A DNA stretch of 64,000 nucleotides from Planococcus plakortidis (GCF_001687605.2 NZ_CP016539.2:2820501-2884500); one strand, 5' to 3'. Positions 35,499 to 44,464 are shown, numbered from the stretch's first letter. The notes: a model not told the origin generated them from the letters alone. Numbers and translations: made by a program.

Positions 35499-36409
35499 CC
35501 TCCCCACAACAAGATACCCGTTACATAGAGGAAGCGGGCACAGCCAGGGACATCAAGAATCCAAGCTATTTCGAGCATCATGGAAATCGTAAAAAAATGC
35601 TCAGGCTCATCAATTTCGTCCTGCTTGCTGCAGGGAGCCTGATGATCTTGTCGCCATTATGGTGGATGTTCTCCACTTCCTTGAAGACGATGGCGGAAGT
35701 CATGTCCTTCCCGCCGACCTTCTTCCCGGAATCCTGGAATTGGTCCAATTACATCCGGACATGGGAAGCGGCCCCGTTTACCCAATACACGATCAATACG
35801 CTCGTCATCACCACCCTGGTCGTCATCGGCAATGTCCTGTCGAATTCATTCATCGCATACGGTTTTGCCAAAATTCCGTTCCGGGGGCGCAACGTGCTGT
35901 TTGCGATCGTGTTGGCGACCATGATGATCCCGGGATTCGTGACCTTGATCCCACAATACGTCTTGTTCGCAAAACTCGGCTGGGTCAACACCTATTATCC
36001 TTTGATCGTCCCCGCCTTCTTTGGTAGCGCGTTCAACATTTTCCTGCTCAGACAATTCTATATGACAATACCGAATGAATTGATTGAAGCCGCGAAGATG
36101 GAAGGCGCGAGCCATTTCTACATTTGGCGCAAGATCGGCTTGCCGCTTACCAAACCGGCCATCGCCACCGTCGCCATCTTCTCGTTCAACGGCGCCTGGA
36201 ACGACTTCCTTGGGCCGCTGCTCTATCTGAACGACGAGAACCTGTACACCCTCCAGATCGGCTTGCAGGTCTTCAAAGGCCAGCTCAATACCCAATGGAA
36301 CTATCTCATGGCCGGCTCGCTGCTCGTATTGCTGCCAGTCATCATCATTTTCTTCTTTTTCCAGAAGTATTTTATCCAAGGCATCAATCTGCAGTCCGGC
36401 GGAAAATAA
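35495..36409 (+). CDS. Sugar ABC transporter permease (MalG/UgpE type)
   Basis: 304 aa, six membrane segments. Seen: PLWWMFSTSLKTMAEVMSFP (periplasmic-type loop), YGFAKIPFRGRN, TMMIPGFVTLIPQYVLFAKL and the EAA loop ELIEAAKMEGASHFYIWRKI, followed by PLTKPAIATVAIFSFNGAWN. The first 40 residues are hydrophilic. It starts in an ATGA overlap with the preceding permease, which ensures equal expression. A strong terminator directly follows, so the operon has three genes and no enzyme. Confidence 0.92.
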   Translation: MTSPQQDTRYIEEAGTARDIKNPSYFEHHGNRKKMLRLINFVLLAAGSLMILSPLWWMFSTSLKTMAEVMSFPPTFFPESWNWSNYIRTWEAAPFTQYTINTLVITTLVVIGNVLSNSFIAYGFAKIPFRGRNVLFAIVLATMMIPGFVTLIPQYVLFAKLGWVNTYYPLIVPAFFGSAFNIFLLRQFYMTIPNELIEAAKMEGASHFYIWRKIGLPLTKPAIATVAIFSFNGAWNDFLGPLLYLNDENLYTLQIGLQVFKGQLNTQWNYLMAGSLLVLLPVIIIFFFFQKYFIQGINLQSGGK

Positions 36410-36411
36410 TG

Positions 36412-36445
36412 AAAAGCTTGCAGCCAATAAGGTTGCAAGCTTTTT
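36412..36445 (+). terminator. Terminator of the sugar-uptake operon
   Basis: An AAAAGCTTGCA/TGCAAGCTTTT stem ends in T5, 3 bp past the stop. Confidence 0.9.
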
Positions 36446-36460
36446 ATCGTTGCGCCCAAC

Positions 36461-36493
36461 AAAAAAAGCCCCCGAATCATTCGGGGGCTTTTT
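36461..36493 (-). terminator. Terminator of rlmN
   Basis: An AAGCCCCCGAAT/ATTCGGGGGCTT stem is followed on the minus strand by seven T. Confidence 0.9.
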
Positions 36494-36506
36494 GCCTGTC
36501 ACGCGA

Positions 36507-37580
36507 TTAGACCGTTGCCGGTTTCTTCTCTTTTTTGATCTGCTTGCTGCGAAGCTGTCCGCAAGCCGCGTCGATATCGGCGCCTTGTTCTTGGCGGACA
36601 CCGCAATTGATGCCTTTTTTCTTCAACGCGTCAAAGAATGCGCTGATCGCTTCAGGCGTGCTTTGCTGGTACTGGTCATGCTCATCGACCGAGTTGTATG
36701 GAATCAAGTTGACGTAAGACAAGTGGCGCTTGTTTTCAAGCAATTTCGCCAGCTTGTTCGCTTCCTCGACATGGTCGTTGACATCACGCAGCAAAATGTA
36801 CTCGAACGTGATGCGGCGGTTTGATTTTTCCAGGTAATAATCGATCGCAGCCATCAGCTTCTCGATCGGGTATGCTTTGTTGATCTTCATGATGCGTGAA
36901 CGCAATTCGTTCGTTGGCGCGTGGATCGAGATCGCCAAGTTGACTTGCAAGCCTTCATCCGCGTAATCGTAGATTTTCGGCACGATGCCGCTCGTTGAAA
37001 CCGTGATATGGCGCGCTCCGATCGCCAACCCTTTTTGGGAGTTCACGACATGGAGGAAATCCATCAGGTTCGTATAGTTATCGAACGGTTCACCGATGCC
37101 CATGACCACGATATGGCTGACGCGCTCGTCTTTTTTCTCCGCGTCGAAATGCGCCTGCACTTGCATGATCTGCTCGACGATTTCGCCTGCGTTCAAGTCG
37201 CGGCTTTTCTTCAACAGGCCGCTGGCGCAGAAACTGCAGCCGATGTTGCAGCCGACCTGTGTCGTAACACATACCGAGTTGCCGTATTTAAAGCGCATAA
37301 GAACCGTTTCGATCAAGTTGCCGTCCTGCAAACGGAAAAGGAATTTGATCGTGCCATCGGACGATTCCTGCTTGACTGCCTGGTCCAATGTACGGATCGC
37401 AAAATTGTTTTCCAAAAGCTCGATGCAATCCTTCGACAGGTTCTTCATCTCCGAGAATTCAGTGACACGTTTGATGTAAAGCCAATCCCACACTTGTTCC
37501 GCACGGTATTTCTTTTGGCCATTTTCTACAAACCAATCTTTTAATTGTTCTATCGTCAATCCATAGATGGAATTTTTCAT
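36507..37580 (-). CDS. rlmN: 23S rRNA (adenine(2503)-C(2))-methyltransferase RlmN
   Basis: A 357-aa radical SAM enzyme that methylates A2503 of 23S rRNA and A37 of some tRNAs. The N-terminal domain ([18 protein letters not shown]) is followed by [22 protein letters not shown] with the Cys-X3-Cys-X2-Cys [4Fe-4S] motif, then [24 protein letters not shown] and [14 protein letters not shown]. The C-terminal [10 protein letters not shown] has the catalytic Cys. Length and motifs are complete, and it lacks Cfr-specific features that I can see. The ATG at 37580 begins MKNSIYGLT. It is monocistronic. Confidence 0.96.
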   Translation of the reverse strand: MKNSIYGLTIEQLKDWFVENGQKKYRAEQVWDWLYIKRVTEFSEMKNLSKDCIELLENNFAIRTLDQAVKQESSDGTIKFLFRLQDGNLIETVLMRFKYGNSVCVTTQVGCNIGCSFCASGLLKKSRDLNAGEIVEQIMQVQAHFDAEKKDERVSHIVVMGIGEPFDNYTNLMDFLHVVNSQKGLAIGARHITVSTSGIVPKIYDYADEGLQVNLAISIHAPTNELRSRIMKINKAYPIEKLMAAIDYYLEKSNRRITFEYILLRDVNDHVEEANKLAKLLENKRHLSYVNLIPYNSVDEHDQYQQSTPEAISAFFDALKKKGINCGVRQEQGADIDAACGQLRSKQIKKEKKPATV

Positions 37581-37743
37581 ATTAGGACCCTCATTTCAGA
37601 ATTTCACAATTGCTTATTATAATACTAAAAATCCAGTCTGGCAACAACTATTTTGGGTTAATTCCTTTGGACGTGCAATTTCCTGCATATTCCCGCCCCC
37701 GGAAGGGTACAGAATCAATACAGCAAAAAGGAGGAGAATCATC

Positions 37744-38211
37744 ATGGCAGCAATTACGCATGTGGGGCTGGCGGTCCCCGATTTAGATAAGGCAATTAAA
37801 TGGTACCGGAAAGTATTCGACTTTCATATTTTGGCGGGGCCGTTTGATTTCGATGCAGAAGCGGAAGGCCCCGGTTCCATGACGACCGACCTTCAAGGGG
37901 CCGATATCCGCAAGATGCGCAACGTCCACCTCATGTCTTCCGACGGCTTCGGCATCGAATTATTCGAATTCCAGGACCCCTCTTTTTCTGAAGAGCCGCC
38001 GCGTCATGCGGGATTCTTCCATATCGCCCTGGTTGTCGATGACATCGTCGAGACGATTGAACAGATTGTCCAGCATGGCGGGCGCCAGCGCAGCAAGATG
38101 TGGAACGTCAATAAAGGCAAGCCGCATTATCTCGTCTACACCGAAGATCCATTTGGCAATATCATCGAATTGTACTCCCGCAACACATCGGAAATGTACG
38201 GCAATCGTTGA
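37744..38211 (+). CDS. VOC-fold (glyoxalase/bleomycin resistance) protein
   Basis: 155 aa, vicinal-oxygen-chelate fold with two beta-alpha-beta-beta-beta modules: MAAITHVGLAVPDLDKAIKW at the start, FGIELFEFQDP in the middle and HAGFFHIALVVDDIVETIEQ, YTEDPFGNIIELYS in the second half. The His and Glu residues at THVGLAV, IELFEF, FFHIALV and IIELYS are the metal-ligand positions of the family, as in methylmalonyl-CoA epimerase and lactoylglutathione lyase, so the site looks intact. The exact reaction is unknown. The start is set at ATG 37744 with AGGAGG 9 nt upstream; open frame upstream of it has no support. Confidence 0.88.
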   Translation: MAAITHVGLAVPDLDKAIKWYRKVFDFHILAGPFDFDAEAEGPGSMTTDLQGADIRKMRNVHLMSSDGFGIELFEFQDPSFSEEPPRHAGFFHIALVVDDIVETIEQIVQHGGRQRSKMWNVNKGKPHYLVYTEDPFGNIIELYSRNTSEMYGNR

Positions 38212-38296
38212 CCAGAAATAGCCTAACCAATTTCTCAAGTTATATTCATTCAAGAAATTTACGAAACATCAATTTTGAAGATATTAAAATCAATTT

Positions 38297-38329
38297 AAAA
38301 CCGGACAGCCCAGGTGGCTGTCCGGTTTT
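38297..38329 (+). terminator. Terminator of the VOC gene (first of a duplicated pair)
   Basis: An AAAACCGGACAGCC/GGCTGTCCGGTTTT hairpin. A near-identical hairpin, one base different, lies at 38755-38787. Confidence 0.85.
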
Positions 38330-38416
38330 CAGAGTGTTGAAGAAGTCTATTAACCCATTACGAATTAAAAGGAGAATATCTTTACAACATTCAAAAATCA
38401 GTGATCAAACTAAGTA

Positions 38417-38724
38417 TTTGGAGAAGCGTTCGCTCGTAAATCCTTCTGCTCAATAATGCTGCGCATTACTTTCGCAAAGATAATGTCTCCCGTAGGTCGA
38501 CCTTATCTTTCCTGTGGATCAGCGAGACGACCGAGACCCCGCAAGAAATGAATGAGCGAAGCTTCGCGAAGCGCATTCATTTGCGACGCATCTGCAACGC
38601 AGATGTGGGAGCAAGCGGGTTTTCTGCGATGCTCGAACGCAGTGAGAGTTGAGCACAAAGGTTTCAAAGCGGCTGAGGAGGCTTGGGCGCGAGCCCACGG
38701 AAAGCGAGCGATAAGCTTCGGAAA
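38417..38724 (+). repeat. Dispersed intergenic repeat, copy 2
   Basis: It runs from TTTGGAGAAGCGTTCGC through GGATCAGCGAGACGACCGAG, ACCCCGC and GCGCATTCATTTGCGA to GGCTTGGGCGCGAGCCCACG and AGCTTCGG. The same blocks occur in reverse orientation at 45738-45984. It contains several small dyads (GCGAAGCTTCGC, GCATCTGCAACGCAGATG) that would fold in RNA. No convincing reading frame. Repeats of this style (bracketed by 'crossing' GC-rich blocks) are common between genes in Bacillaceae, with unknown function. Confidence 0.75.
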
Positions 38725-38754
38725 ATATGACTTCTTATCTTTCTCGACAGCCTG

Positions 38755-38787
38755 AAAACCGGACAGCCCAAGTGGCTGTCCGGTTTT
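38755..38787. terminator. Second copy of the duplicated terminator, after the CoA-transferase gene
   Basis: An AAAACCGGACAGCC/GGCTGTCCGGTTTT hairpin 6 bp past the stop codon at 38794. Confidence 0.85.
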
Positions 38788-38793
38788 ATTTGT

Positions 38794-40308
38794 TTAGACC
38801 AATTGCTCTTTTTTCACGAGCATCGTGCCGTTTTTCGCTAATGATTCATGCCAAGAGAAAGCTTTCTCGAGGACGTGCGGCGTCTGCCCGCCACGTGTCA
38901 GCGCTTCTTCGTAATACTCGCGCATTTGCGGGCGGTAGTCCGGATGCACACAGTTTTCGATGATGGCTTCCACGCGCTGGCGCGGCGCCAGACCACGAAG
39001 GTCGGCATAGCCCTGCTCCGTGACAACTACGTCAACATCGTGCTCCGTATGGTCGATATGCGATGCAAACGGCACCACGCTCGAAATCTTGCCGTCTTTT
39101 GCGGTTGATTTGGTGACGAAGATGGCAAGGCGCGCGTTGCGGGCGAAATCGCCTGAACCGCCGATGCCGTTCATCATTTTCGTGCCGGATACGTGCGTCG
39201 AGTTGACGTTTCCATACATATCGAACTCAAGTGCCGTGTTGATCGAAATCAAGCCGAGTCGGCGCACGACTTCCGGATGATTCGAGATCTCCTGCGGGCG
39301 CATGATGATCTTATCGCGGTATTGGTCGAAATCGCTGAAGACCTGCTTCATTTTCGGTTCGGACAATGTGATCGAACAGCACGAAGCGAAATCGACTTTG
39401 CCGGCATCGATCAAATCAAAGACGGCATCCTGTAACACTTCCGAATAGACTTCCAAGTTCTTGAACTCGGAATCGATCATGCCGTGAAGTACGGCGTTCG
39501 CGACAGACCCGATTCCTGATTGAAGCGGAGCCAGTGTTTCCGTCAGGCGGCCAGCTTCAATTTCACTGCGGAAAAAGTTCAGCAAATGGTCAGCCATGAT
39601 TTTCGTTTCCGCATCCGGCGCCACGATGTTCGATGGGGAATCTTCCTGATGCGTGAAGACGATTCCGCGCACACGGTCCATGTCGACCGGGATGCCTTTT
39701 GTGCCGATGCGTTGGTCCACGGAAGTCAATGGGATCGGGTCGCGCTCGCCTTGTTTGCCGGTATCGTAAATATCGTGGATGCCTTCAAATAGTTCAGGCT
39801 GTGCCGCATTGATTTCCACGATGATGTTTTTCGCGTGTTTCACGAACACAGAAGAGTTGCCGACAGAAGTTGTCGGGATGATCATGCCGTCTTCTGTGAT
39901 GGACAAGGCTTCGACGATCGCAAAATCGATCGGCTCGATGACCCCTGAGCGGATCCATTCCGCCGTATGGGACAAGTGATGGTCGACGAAATACATTTCA
40001 CCTGCGTTGATGGCTTTGCGCATGGCCGGCTCTGCCTGGAACGGCAAGCGCTTGTTGACGATGCCCGCTTCCGCGAATAGCCGGTCAATATCAGAACCTA
40101 GGGACGCCCCCGTGAAGACGTTGACCTTGAAGCTTTCCGTTTCAGCGCGTTCGACAAGCGCGTAAGGAACCGCTTTCACATCTCCCGCTCTCGTGAATCC
40201 GCTGAGCCCCAGCGTCATGCCGTCTTGGATCCACGCTGCCGCTTCCTGTGCCGTGACAACCCGGTCCTGCAATTCTGCCGCTTTGATACGTTCTAGTTTC
40301 TTTTCCAT
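38794..40308 (-). CDS. Acetyl-CoA hydrolase/transferase family protein (succinyl-CoA:acetate type), copy 1
   Basis: 504 aa, class I CoA-transferase fold with two alpha/beta halves. Seen: GMTLGLSGFTRAGDVKAVP, DHHLSHTAEWIRSG, IPTTSVGNSSVFVKHA, the block LEVYSEVLQDAVFDL whose Glu is the likely catalytic CoA-thioester carrier, and IGGSGDFARNARLAIFV with ASHIDHTEHDVDVVVTEQGYADLRGL. The length fits the succinyl-CoA:acetate CoA-transferase group (about 500 aa). It would exchange CoA between acyl groups, probably acetate and succinate. A nearly complete cre site 50 bp upstream points to carbon catabolite control. A paralogue lies 1 kb away across a LytTR gene. The ATG at 40308 is preferred over the GTG at 40317. 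Confidence 0.88.
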   Translation of the reverse strand: MEKKLERIKAAELQDRVVTAQEAAAWIQDGMTLGLSGFTRAGDVKAVPYALVERAETESFKVNVFTGASLGSDIDRLFAEAGIVNKRLPFQAEPAMRKAINAGEMYFVDHHLSHTAEWIRSGVIEPIDFAIVEALSITEDGMIIPTTSVGNSSVFVKHAKNIIVEINAAQPELFEGIHDIYDTGKQGERDPIPLTSVDQRIGTKGIPVDMDRVRGIVFTHQEDSPSNIVAPDAETKIMADHLLNFFRSEIEAGRLTETLAPLQSGIGSVANAVLHGMIDSEFKNLEVYSEVLQDAVFDLIDAGKVDFASCCSITLSEPKMKQVFSDFDQYRDKIIMRPQEISNHPEVVRRLGLISINTALEFDMYGNVNSTHVSGTKMMNGIGGSGDFARNARLAIFVTKSTAKDGKISSVVPFASHIDHTEHDVDVVVTEQGYADLRGLAPRQRVEAIIENCVHPDYRPQMREYYEEALTRGGQTPHVLEKAFSWHESLAKNGTMLVKKEQLV

Positions 40309-40357
40309 TCCATCCACACTCTCTTTCTGTATGTTTTTGTCTAATATATGTCGTTTG

Positions 40358-40371
40358 TTGAAGCGTTTTCA
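40358..40371 (-). promoter_or_regulatory. cre site upstream of CoA-transferase copy 1
   Basis: On the gene strand TGAAAACGCTTCAA fits the CcpA consensus TGWAARCGYTWNCW at 13 of 14 positions. A TATATT -10 candidate lies about 15 bp downstream, so CcpA binding would overlap the -35 and repress. Confidence 0.55.
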
Positions 40372-40555
40372 TCTTGGCGATGGGTTATATTTTCTTCCAT
40401 TAAAAAAGACAGGATGCAAAACATCCAATCTATTTGTCTGATTATTAGATAATATTAACGTGTCGTGAAACGAAAAAGGGAATATCCGAATGGAAGAGTG
40501 CATACCTTGGGTAAAACAGAAAATCGGCTGTCCGAGGCAGCATTTTCATGCGTTC

Positions 40556-41200
40556 TCAGAAGCCGAGCAATTTTCGAAAATAGCTGGAGTACGATTGGCT
40601 GACCGGCAAACGGTCTCCGTTATCCATGGCCAGCACGAAGGTGGAGTGGGTATCAGGATGGATTTCTTCTATATGATGGACATTGACGATAAACGAACGG
40701 TGGCAGCGGATGAACGAATCCCTCGGCAGCAAATATTCGAATTCCTGCAGGGAGTTTTTATTCGTTCCGGAAAAATCCGCCGAATGGACGTGGGTTTTGC
40801 GGTCCTTCACTTCGAGGTAGCGGACTTCCGTAAAAGGAATCGGCTTCCAGCCATCCGGGCTTTTCACCGTCACGACCGACTTCCCTTCTGTATACGCCGG
40901 GTAGATCGCCATGACACAGCCCGCGAGCTCACCGTCTTCTTCGAACGGGACCGCCATGCCGTGGTAAGGTACGCCGAACACTTCACGATTGATGAATTCG
41001 GACGCTTTTTGCCCGGTTGTGAGCGCTTTATGGGCGATGGTGCCTTCACGCACTTTATCCCCTGCCTTGATTTTCAGGTCGATTCGTTTGCTCGGTCGGT
41101 AATAGGTGTATTCTTCCATATTGGATACCGCTATCGAGACTTCATCGGAGAACAGTTCCCCCATCACATCCAATAGCGGGCCGGGTGTCATTTTTTCCAT
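40556..41200 (-). CDS. LytTR-type DNA-binding regulator with N-terminal sensor domain
   Basis: 214 aa. The C-terminal 100 residues are a LytTR domain (VKSPDGWKPIPFTEVRYLEV, the RCHRSFIVNVHHIEEIHP core, and a final SYSSYFRKLLGF). Residues about 10-105 (DEVSIAVSNMEEYTYYRPSK, REGTIAHKALTTGQKASEFI, YHGMAVPFEEDGELAGCVMA) look like a PAS- or GAF-like sensor; no receiver domain is present, so it is not a standard response regulator. It lies between two CoA-transferase paralogues, all on the same strand, which suggests it senses a metabolite and controls one or both. The ATG at 41200 has GGAGG 10 nt upstream; a TTG nine codons earlier is less likely. Confidence 0.82.
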   Translation of the reverse strand: MEKMTPGPLLDVMGELFSDEVSIAVSNMEEYTYYRPSKRIDLKIKAGDKVREGTIAHKALTTGQKASEFINREVFGVPYHGMAVPFEEDGELAGCVMAIYPAYTEGKSVVTVKSPDGWKPIPFTEVRYLEVKDRKTHVHSADFSGTNKNSLQEFEYLLPRDSFIRCHRSFIVNVHHIEEIHPDTHSTFVLAMDNGDRLPVSQSYSSYFRKLLGF

Positions 41201-41299
41201 TACGCATGGGCCTCCAGTAAGATTCAAGTGCTATCAGTATACATGACTTTGCATGAACAGAAAAGAAGGCTCGGGAATGCCGGCTCGGTTTTCCGCCAA

Positions 41300-42805
41300 T
41301 TATGTCGAATTCTTTAACATCGTGCCCGTCCGCGTGTACCTGGCATGCCACGATAAAGCTTCATCGAGAACATGCGGCGTGTGCCCTCCCTGGGCGATCG
41401 CCCGATCGAAATAACCCTGCAGCTGCGAGCGATAATCAGGATGGACACAATTCGCGATGATCCGCTCCGCCCTCTCACGCGGCGCCAGGTTGCGGATGTC
41501 CGCGAATCCATATTCCGTAACCAACACGTCCACATCGTGTTCTGTATGGTCGATATGGGAAGCAAACGGCACGACACAGGAAATCCGCCCATCTTTGGCG
41601 GTGGATTTGGTGACGAAAATGGCGAGCTGCGCATTGCGCCCGAAATCGCCCGACCCGCCGATGCCGTTCATCATTCTGGTCCCGGCCACATGAGTCGAAT
41701 TGACATTGCCGTACAAATCGAATTCCAACGCGGTATTGATGGAAATGAGGCCCAGGCGGCGGATGATTTCCGGGTGATTCGAGATTTCTTGCGGGCGCAG
41801 CACCAGACGGTCCCGGTAACGGCCGAAATCTTGATAGATCCTTTCCATATAAGGCTTCGATAAAGTGATCGCAGAGGCGGAAGCAAATAATGCCTTGCCG
41901 GAATCGAGCAAATCGAACACGGCGTCCTGCAACACTTCGGAATACAGCTCCAGCCCTTCGAACTCCGAATCGAGCAGTCCATGCAGCACTGCATTCGCCA
42001 CGGAGCCGACACCCGATTGAAGCGGGGCCAGGTTTTGGTCCAAGCGCCCCGCCTCGACTTCACCGCGCAGGAAATTGAGCAAATGGCCTGCCATGACTTC
42101 CGTTTCCTTATCCGGCGGCTCGATTGGCGAAGGCGAATCCACTTGATGGGTCCAGACGATGCCTTTTACTTTGGATACATCGATCGGGATGCCTTTCGTG
42201 CCGATACGGTCCCGCGGGGAGACGAGCGGAATCGGCTGGCGTTTGCCGAGCGCTCCCGGTTCAAAGCAATCATGGATTCCTTCCATCTCCGCCGGCTGTG
42301 CGGTATTGATTTCGATGATGAGCTCTTTTGCGTGAAGGGCAAAGACAGCCGAATTGCCGACGGAAGTCGTCGGGATGAGCAAACCCTCCTCCGTGATGCC
42401 CAGCGCTTCGATGATGGCAAAATCGAGCGGCCCTGCAACGCCGCCCCTGACCCACTCTGCGGTTTGGGATAAATGATGGTCCACGAACTGCACCTCCCCT
42501 GAGTTGATCGCAGCACGCATCAAGGAATCGGACTGGTACGGCGCGCGTTTTTGGACGATGCCCGCCTGTGCGAAACGCCCATCAGTGCCTGAACCGAGTG
42601 AAGCGCCGGTATAGACATCGATTTTCAATGACTCCTTTTCTCCACGCTTGGCCAATGCGTTCGGCACAGCCTTGGCATCCCCTGCCCGCGTGAATCCGCT
42701 GAACCCGATGGCCATGCCGTCCTTTATCCAGGAGGCCGCCTGCTCAGCGGTGGCCACCCGTTCCTGCAAAGCCGTCAGTTTGATCCGATCGTGTCGTTGA
42801 TCCAT
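41300..42805 (-). CDS. Acetyl-CoA hydrolase/transferase family protein, copy 2
   Basis: 501 aa, a clear paralogue of the gene at 38794, with matching blocks: GMAIGFSGFTRAGDAKAVPN, DHHLSQTAEWVRGG, LIPTTSVGNSAVFALHA, the catalytic-Glu block LELYSEVLQDAVFDLLDSGK, SNHPEIIRRLGLISINTALE and ASHIDHTEHDVDVLVTEYGF. The same family reaction is expected, transfer of CoA between short acyl groups. It differs in the end (ARYTRTGTMLKNST) and in lacking a visible cre site. The ATG at 42805 follows GAAGGGGAGGACG; a longer upstream frame has no ribosome site. Two such enzymes with a sensor gene between hint at different substrates. Confidence 0.87.
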   Translation of the reverse strand: MDQRHDRIKLTALQERVATAEQAASWIKDGMAIGFSGFTRAGDAKAVPNALAKRGEKESLKIDVYTGASLGSGTDGRFAQAGIVQKRAPYQSDSLMRAAINSGEVQFVDHHLSQTAEWVRGGVAGPLDFAIIEALGITEEGLLIPTTSVGNSAVFALHAKELIIEINTAQPAEMEGIHDCFEPGALGKRQPIPLVSPRDRIGTKGIPIDVSKVKGIVWTHQVDSPSPIEPPDKETEVMAGHLLNFLRGEVEAGRLDQNLAPLQSGVGSVANAVLHGLLDSEFEGLELYSEVLQDAVFDLLDSGKALFASASAITLSKPYMERIYQDFGRYRDRLVLRPQEISNHPEIIRRLGLISINTALEFDLYGNVNSTHVAGTRMMNGIGGSGDFGRNAQLAIFVTKSTAKDGRISCVVPFASHIDHTEHDVDVLVTEYGFADIRNLAPRERAERIIANCVHPDYRSQLQGYFDRAIAQGGHTPHVLDEALSWHARYTRTGTMLKNST

Positions 42806-42944
42806 CGTCCTCCCCTTCCTCTTGTCTGCCCTGGATATTACCTTATACCCTTGAATACCCCCCTTCAACCTGTTTCAATTTTACGCTCCCAGTAAGCTTT
42901 TTCCCTGCCCGAAAAAGAAAATCCGTTTTGCCGTTACAAAGTAA

Positions 42945-42973
42945 TTGACAAGCTTTGGAAGTATCCATAATAT
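42945..42973 (+). promoter_or_regulatory. Sigma-A promoter of the MFS gene at 43029
   Basis: TTGACA, a 17-bp spacer and TAATAT: one of the strongest promoters in the window. Confidence 0.75.
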
Positions 42974-43028
42974 GGGGAAGTCAATATAACTGTCATGTGT
43001 ACATATATATAAGAAAGAAGGCACCCCA

Positions 43029-44234
43029 ATGTCCAAAGACCAACGCAAAAAAATCCTGATTCTGATGATCAATATGTTCATCGCCATCGGCAGTTTCGGC
43101 ATCATCATCCCGATCCTGCCATCGTATCTCGTCTCCATCAATCAAGGCGGCATGGCAGCCGGTTTGATGATCGCCATCTTCGCGGCTGCCCAGTTCCTAT
43201 TCTCGCCGATCGCCGGCAAATGGGCGGACCAATACGGCCGCCGCATCATGATCATCTGGGGCCTTGCCGGGCTGACTCTATCGATGTTCATTTTTTATGC
43301 TTCCGACTTTATTTGGGTGCTGTACTTTTCCCGGGTTATCGGCGGAATTGGCGCCGCTATGCTCGTGCCGGCGATTTTTGCCTATATCGCCGACATCACG
43401 ACGTTCGACCAACGCGCTAAAGGCACAAGCCTTGTTTCTGCCTCCATGTCACTCGGCATCGTCATCGGCCCGGGAATCGGCGGCTTTCTCGCCGATTTCA
43501 GCCTGAAGCTGCCGTTTCTCGTGTCCGCGCTCGTCTCGCTCCTAGCAGTGCTGTTTTCCATCTTCGTGCTGAAAGACAGCGACGCGGAAAAAGCGGATCC
43601 GGATCTCGCTTTGACGATGACACAATCCGAATCGATGTTCAAAAAAATTGCACGCTCGACTTCGGTTCCTTACTTTTTGCCGCTAGTCATCACGCTCGTC
43701 ATGAGCTTCGGGCTTCTTGCTTATGAATCGGTCCTTGGGCTTTATCTCGACAATCAATTCGACTCCACCGCAAAAGATATCGCCTTCATGATCACTGCGA
43801 CCGGTACGGTCAGTGTCATCGTCCAATTGTTCATCGTTGACCGCATCGTCTCGCGCTTCGGGGAGATCGGCGTATTGATCACGTTCCTCGGCGTCGCAAC
43901 GGGCGGCTTCCTCGCCTCGCTGTTTGCCAGCAGTTACGCCATGTTTTTCGGGGTCTCGCTGATCATTTTCCTGGCGACTTCGATTTTGCGCCCGGTCTTG
44001 AACACCTTGATCTCAAAACTCGCAGAAGGCGAAGTCGGCTTTGCGATGGGCATGAACAATGCCTATATGAGCATCGGCAACGTCATGGGCCCGCTCCTCG
44101 CCGGCATCCTGTTCGACATCAATATCGTTTTCCCGTTCATTCTCGGGTTGTTGCTGCTATTGGCCACGCTCGTCATTACAGCGGGCTGGCAGCGTTCAAG
44201 AGCCGCTAAACAAGCACGCATCGTCGAACAATGA
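43029..44234 (+). CDS. MFS multidrug-type efflux transporter (DHA1)
   Basis: 401 aa, 12 membrane segments. The loop 2-3 motif A is AGKWADQYGRRIMII, motif C in the fifth span is LGIVIGPGIGGFLAD, and the second half repeats GFAMGMNNAYMSIGNVMGPL. These are marks of the DHA1 drug:H+ antiporters (Bmr/NorA/YitG group). The substrate is not visible. The ATG at 43029 follows AGAAAGAAGGCACCCCA. It is monocistronic, with a strong promoter and terminator; no regulator of its own lies adjacent, though the B12-type MerR gene is downstream on the same strand. Confidence 0.88.
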   Translation: MSKDQRKKILILMINMFIAIGSFGIIIPILPSYLVSINQGGMAAGLMIAIFAAAQFLFSPIAGKWADQYGRRIMIIWGLAGLTLSMFIFYASDFIWVLYFSRVIGGIGAAMLVPAIFAYIADITTFDQRAKGTSLVSASMSLGIVIGPGIGGFLADFSLKLPFLVSALVSLLAVLFSIFVLKDSDAEKADPDLALTMTQSESMFKKIARSTSVPYFLPLVITLVMSFGLLAYESVLGLYLDNQFDSTAKDIAFMITATGTVSVIVQLFIVDRIVSRFGEIGVLITFLGVATGGFLASLFASSYAMFFGVSLIIFLATSILRPVLNTLISKLAEGEVGFAMGMNNAYMSIGNVMGPLLAGILFDINIVFPFILGLLLLLATLVITAGWQRSRAAKQARIVEQ

Positions 44235-44295
44235 TTCGCAACTTCAGTTGGTTGCTTACTGGCCGTTAAGTTTGTATCACTATTATATTCGAAAA

Positions 44296-44330
44296 GAGAC
44301 AGTGCAGCCGTTAACCTGCACTGTCTTTTT
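44296..44330 (+). terminator. Terminator of the MFS gene
   Basis: An AGACAGTGCAG/CTGCACTGTCT stem ends in T6. Confidence 0.9.
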
Positions 44331-44435
44331 TCCATTTTAAGGATTAACTGTAAGACTATGAACTTCTTAAAGTATGTTTTTCTTTAGAGATTTGTTTTTT
44401 CTTGCCTTTTTCTGCGATTCCGGGATGCCAATAGC

Positions 44436-44464
44436 TTTACGCTGGGGATAGTTGGTTGTATAAT
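44436..44464 (+). promoter_or_regulatory. Sigma-A promoter of the LitR/CarH-like gene
   Basis: TTTACG, a 17-bp spacer and a perfect TATAAT. The -10 lies inside the first operator repeat. Confidence 0.65.
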
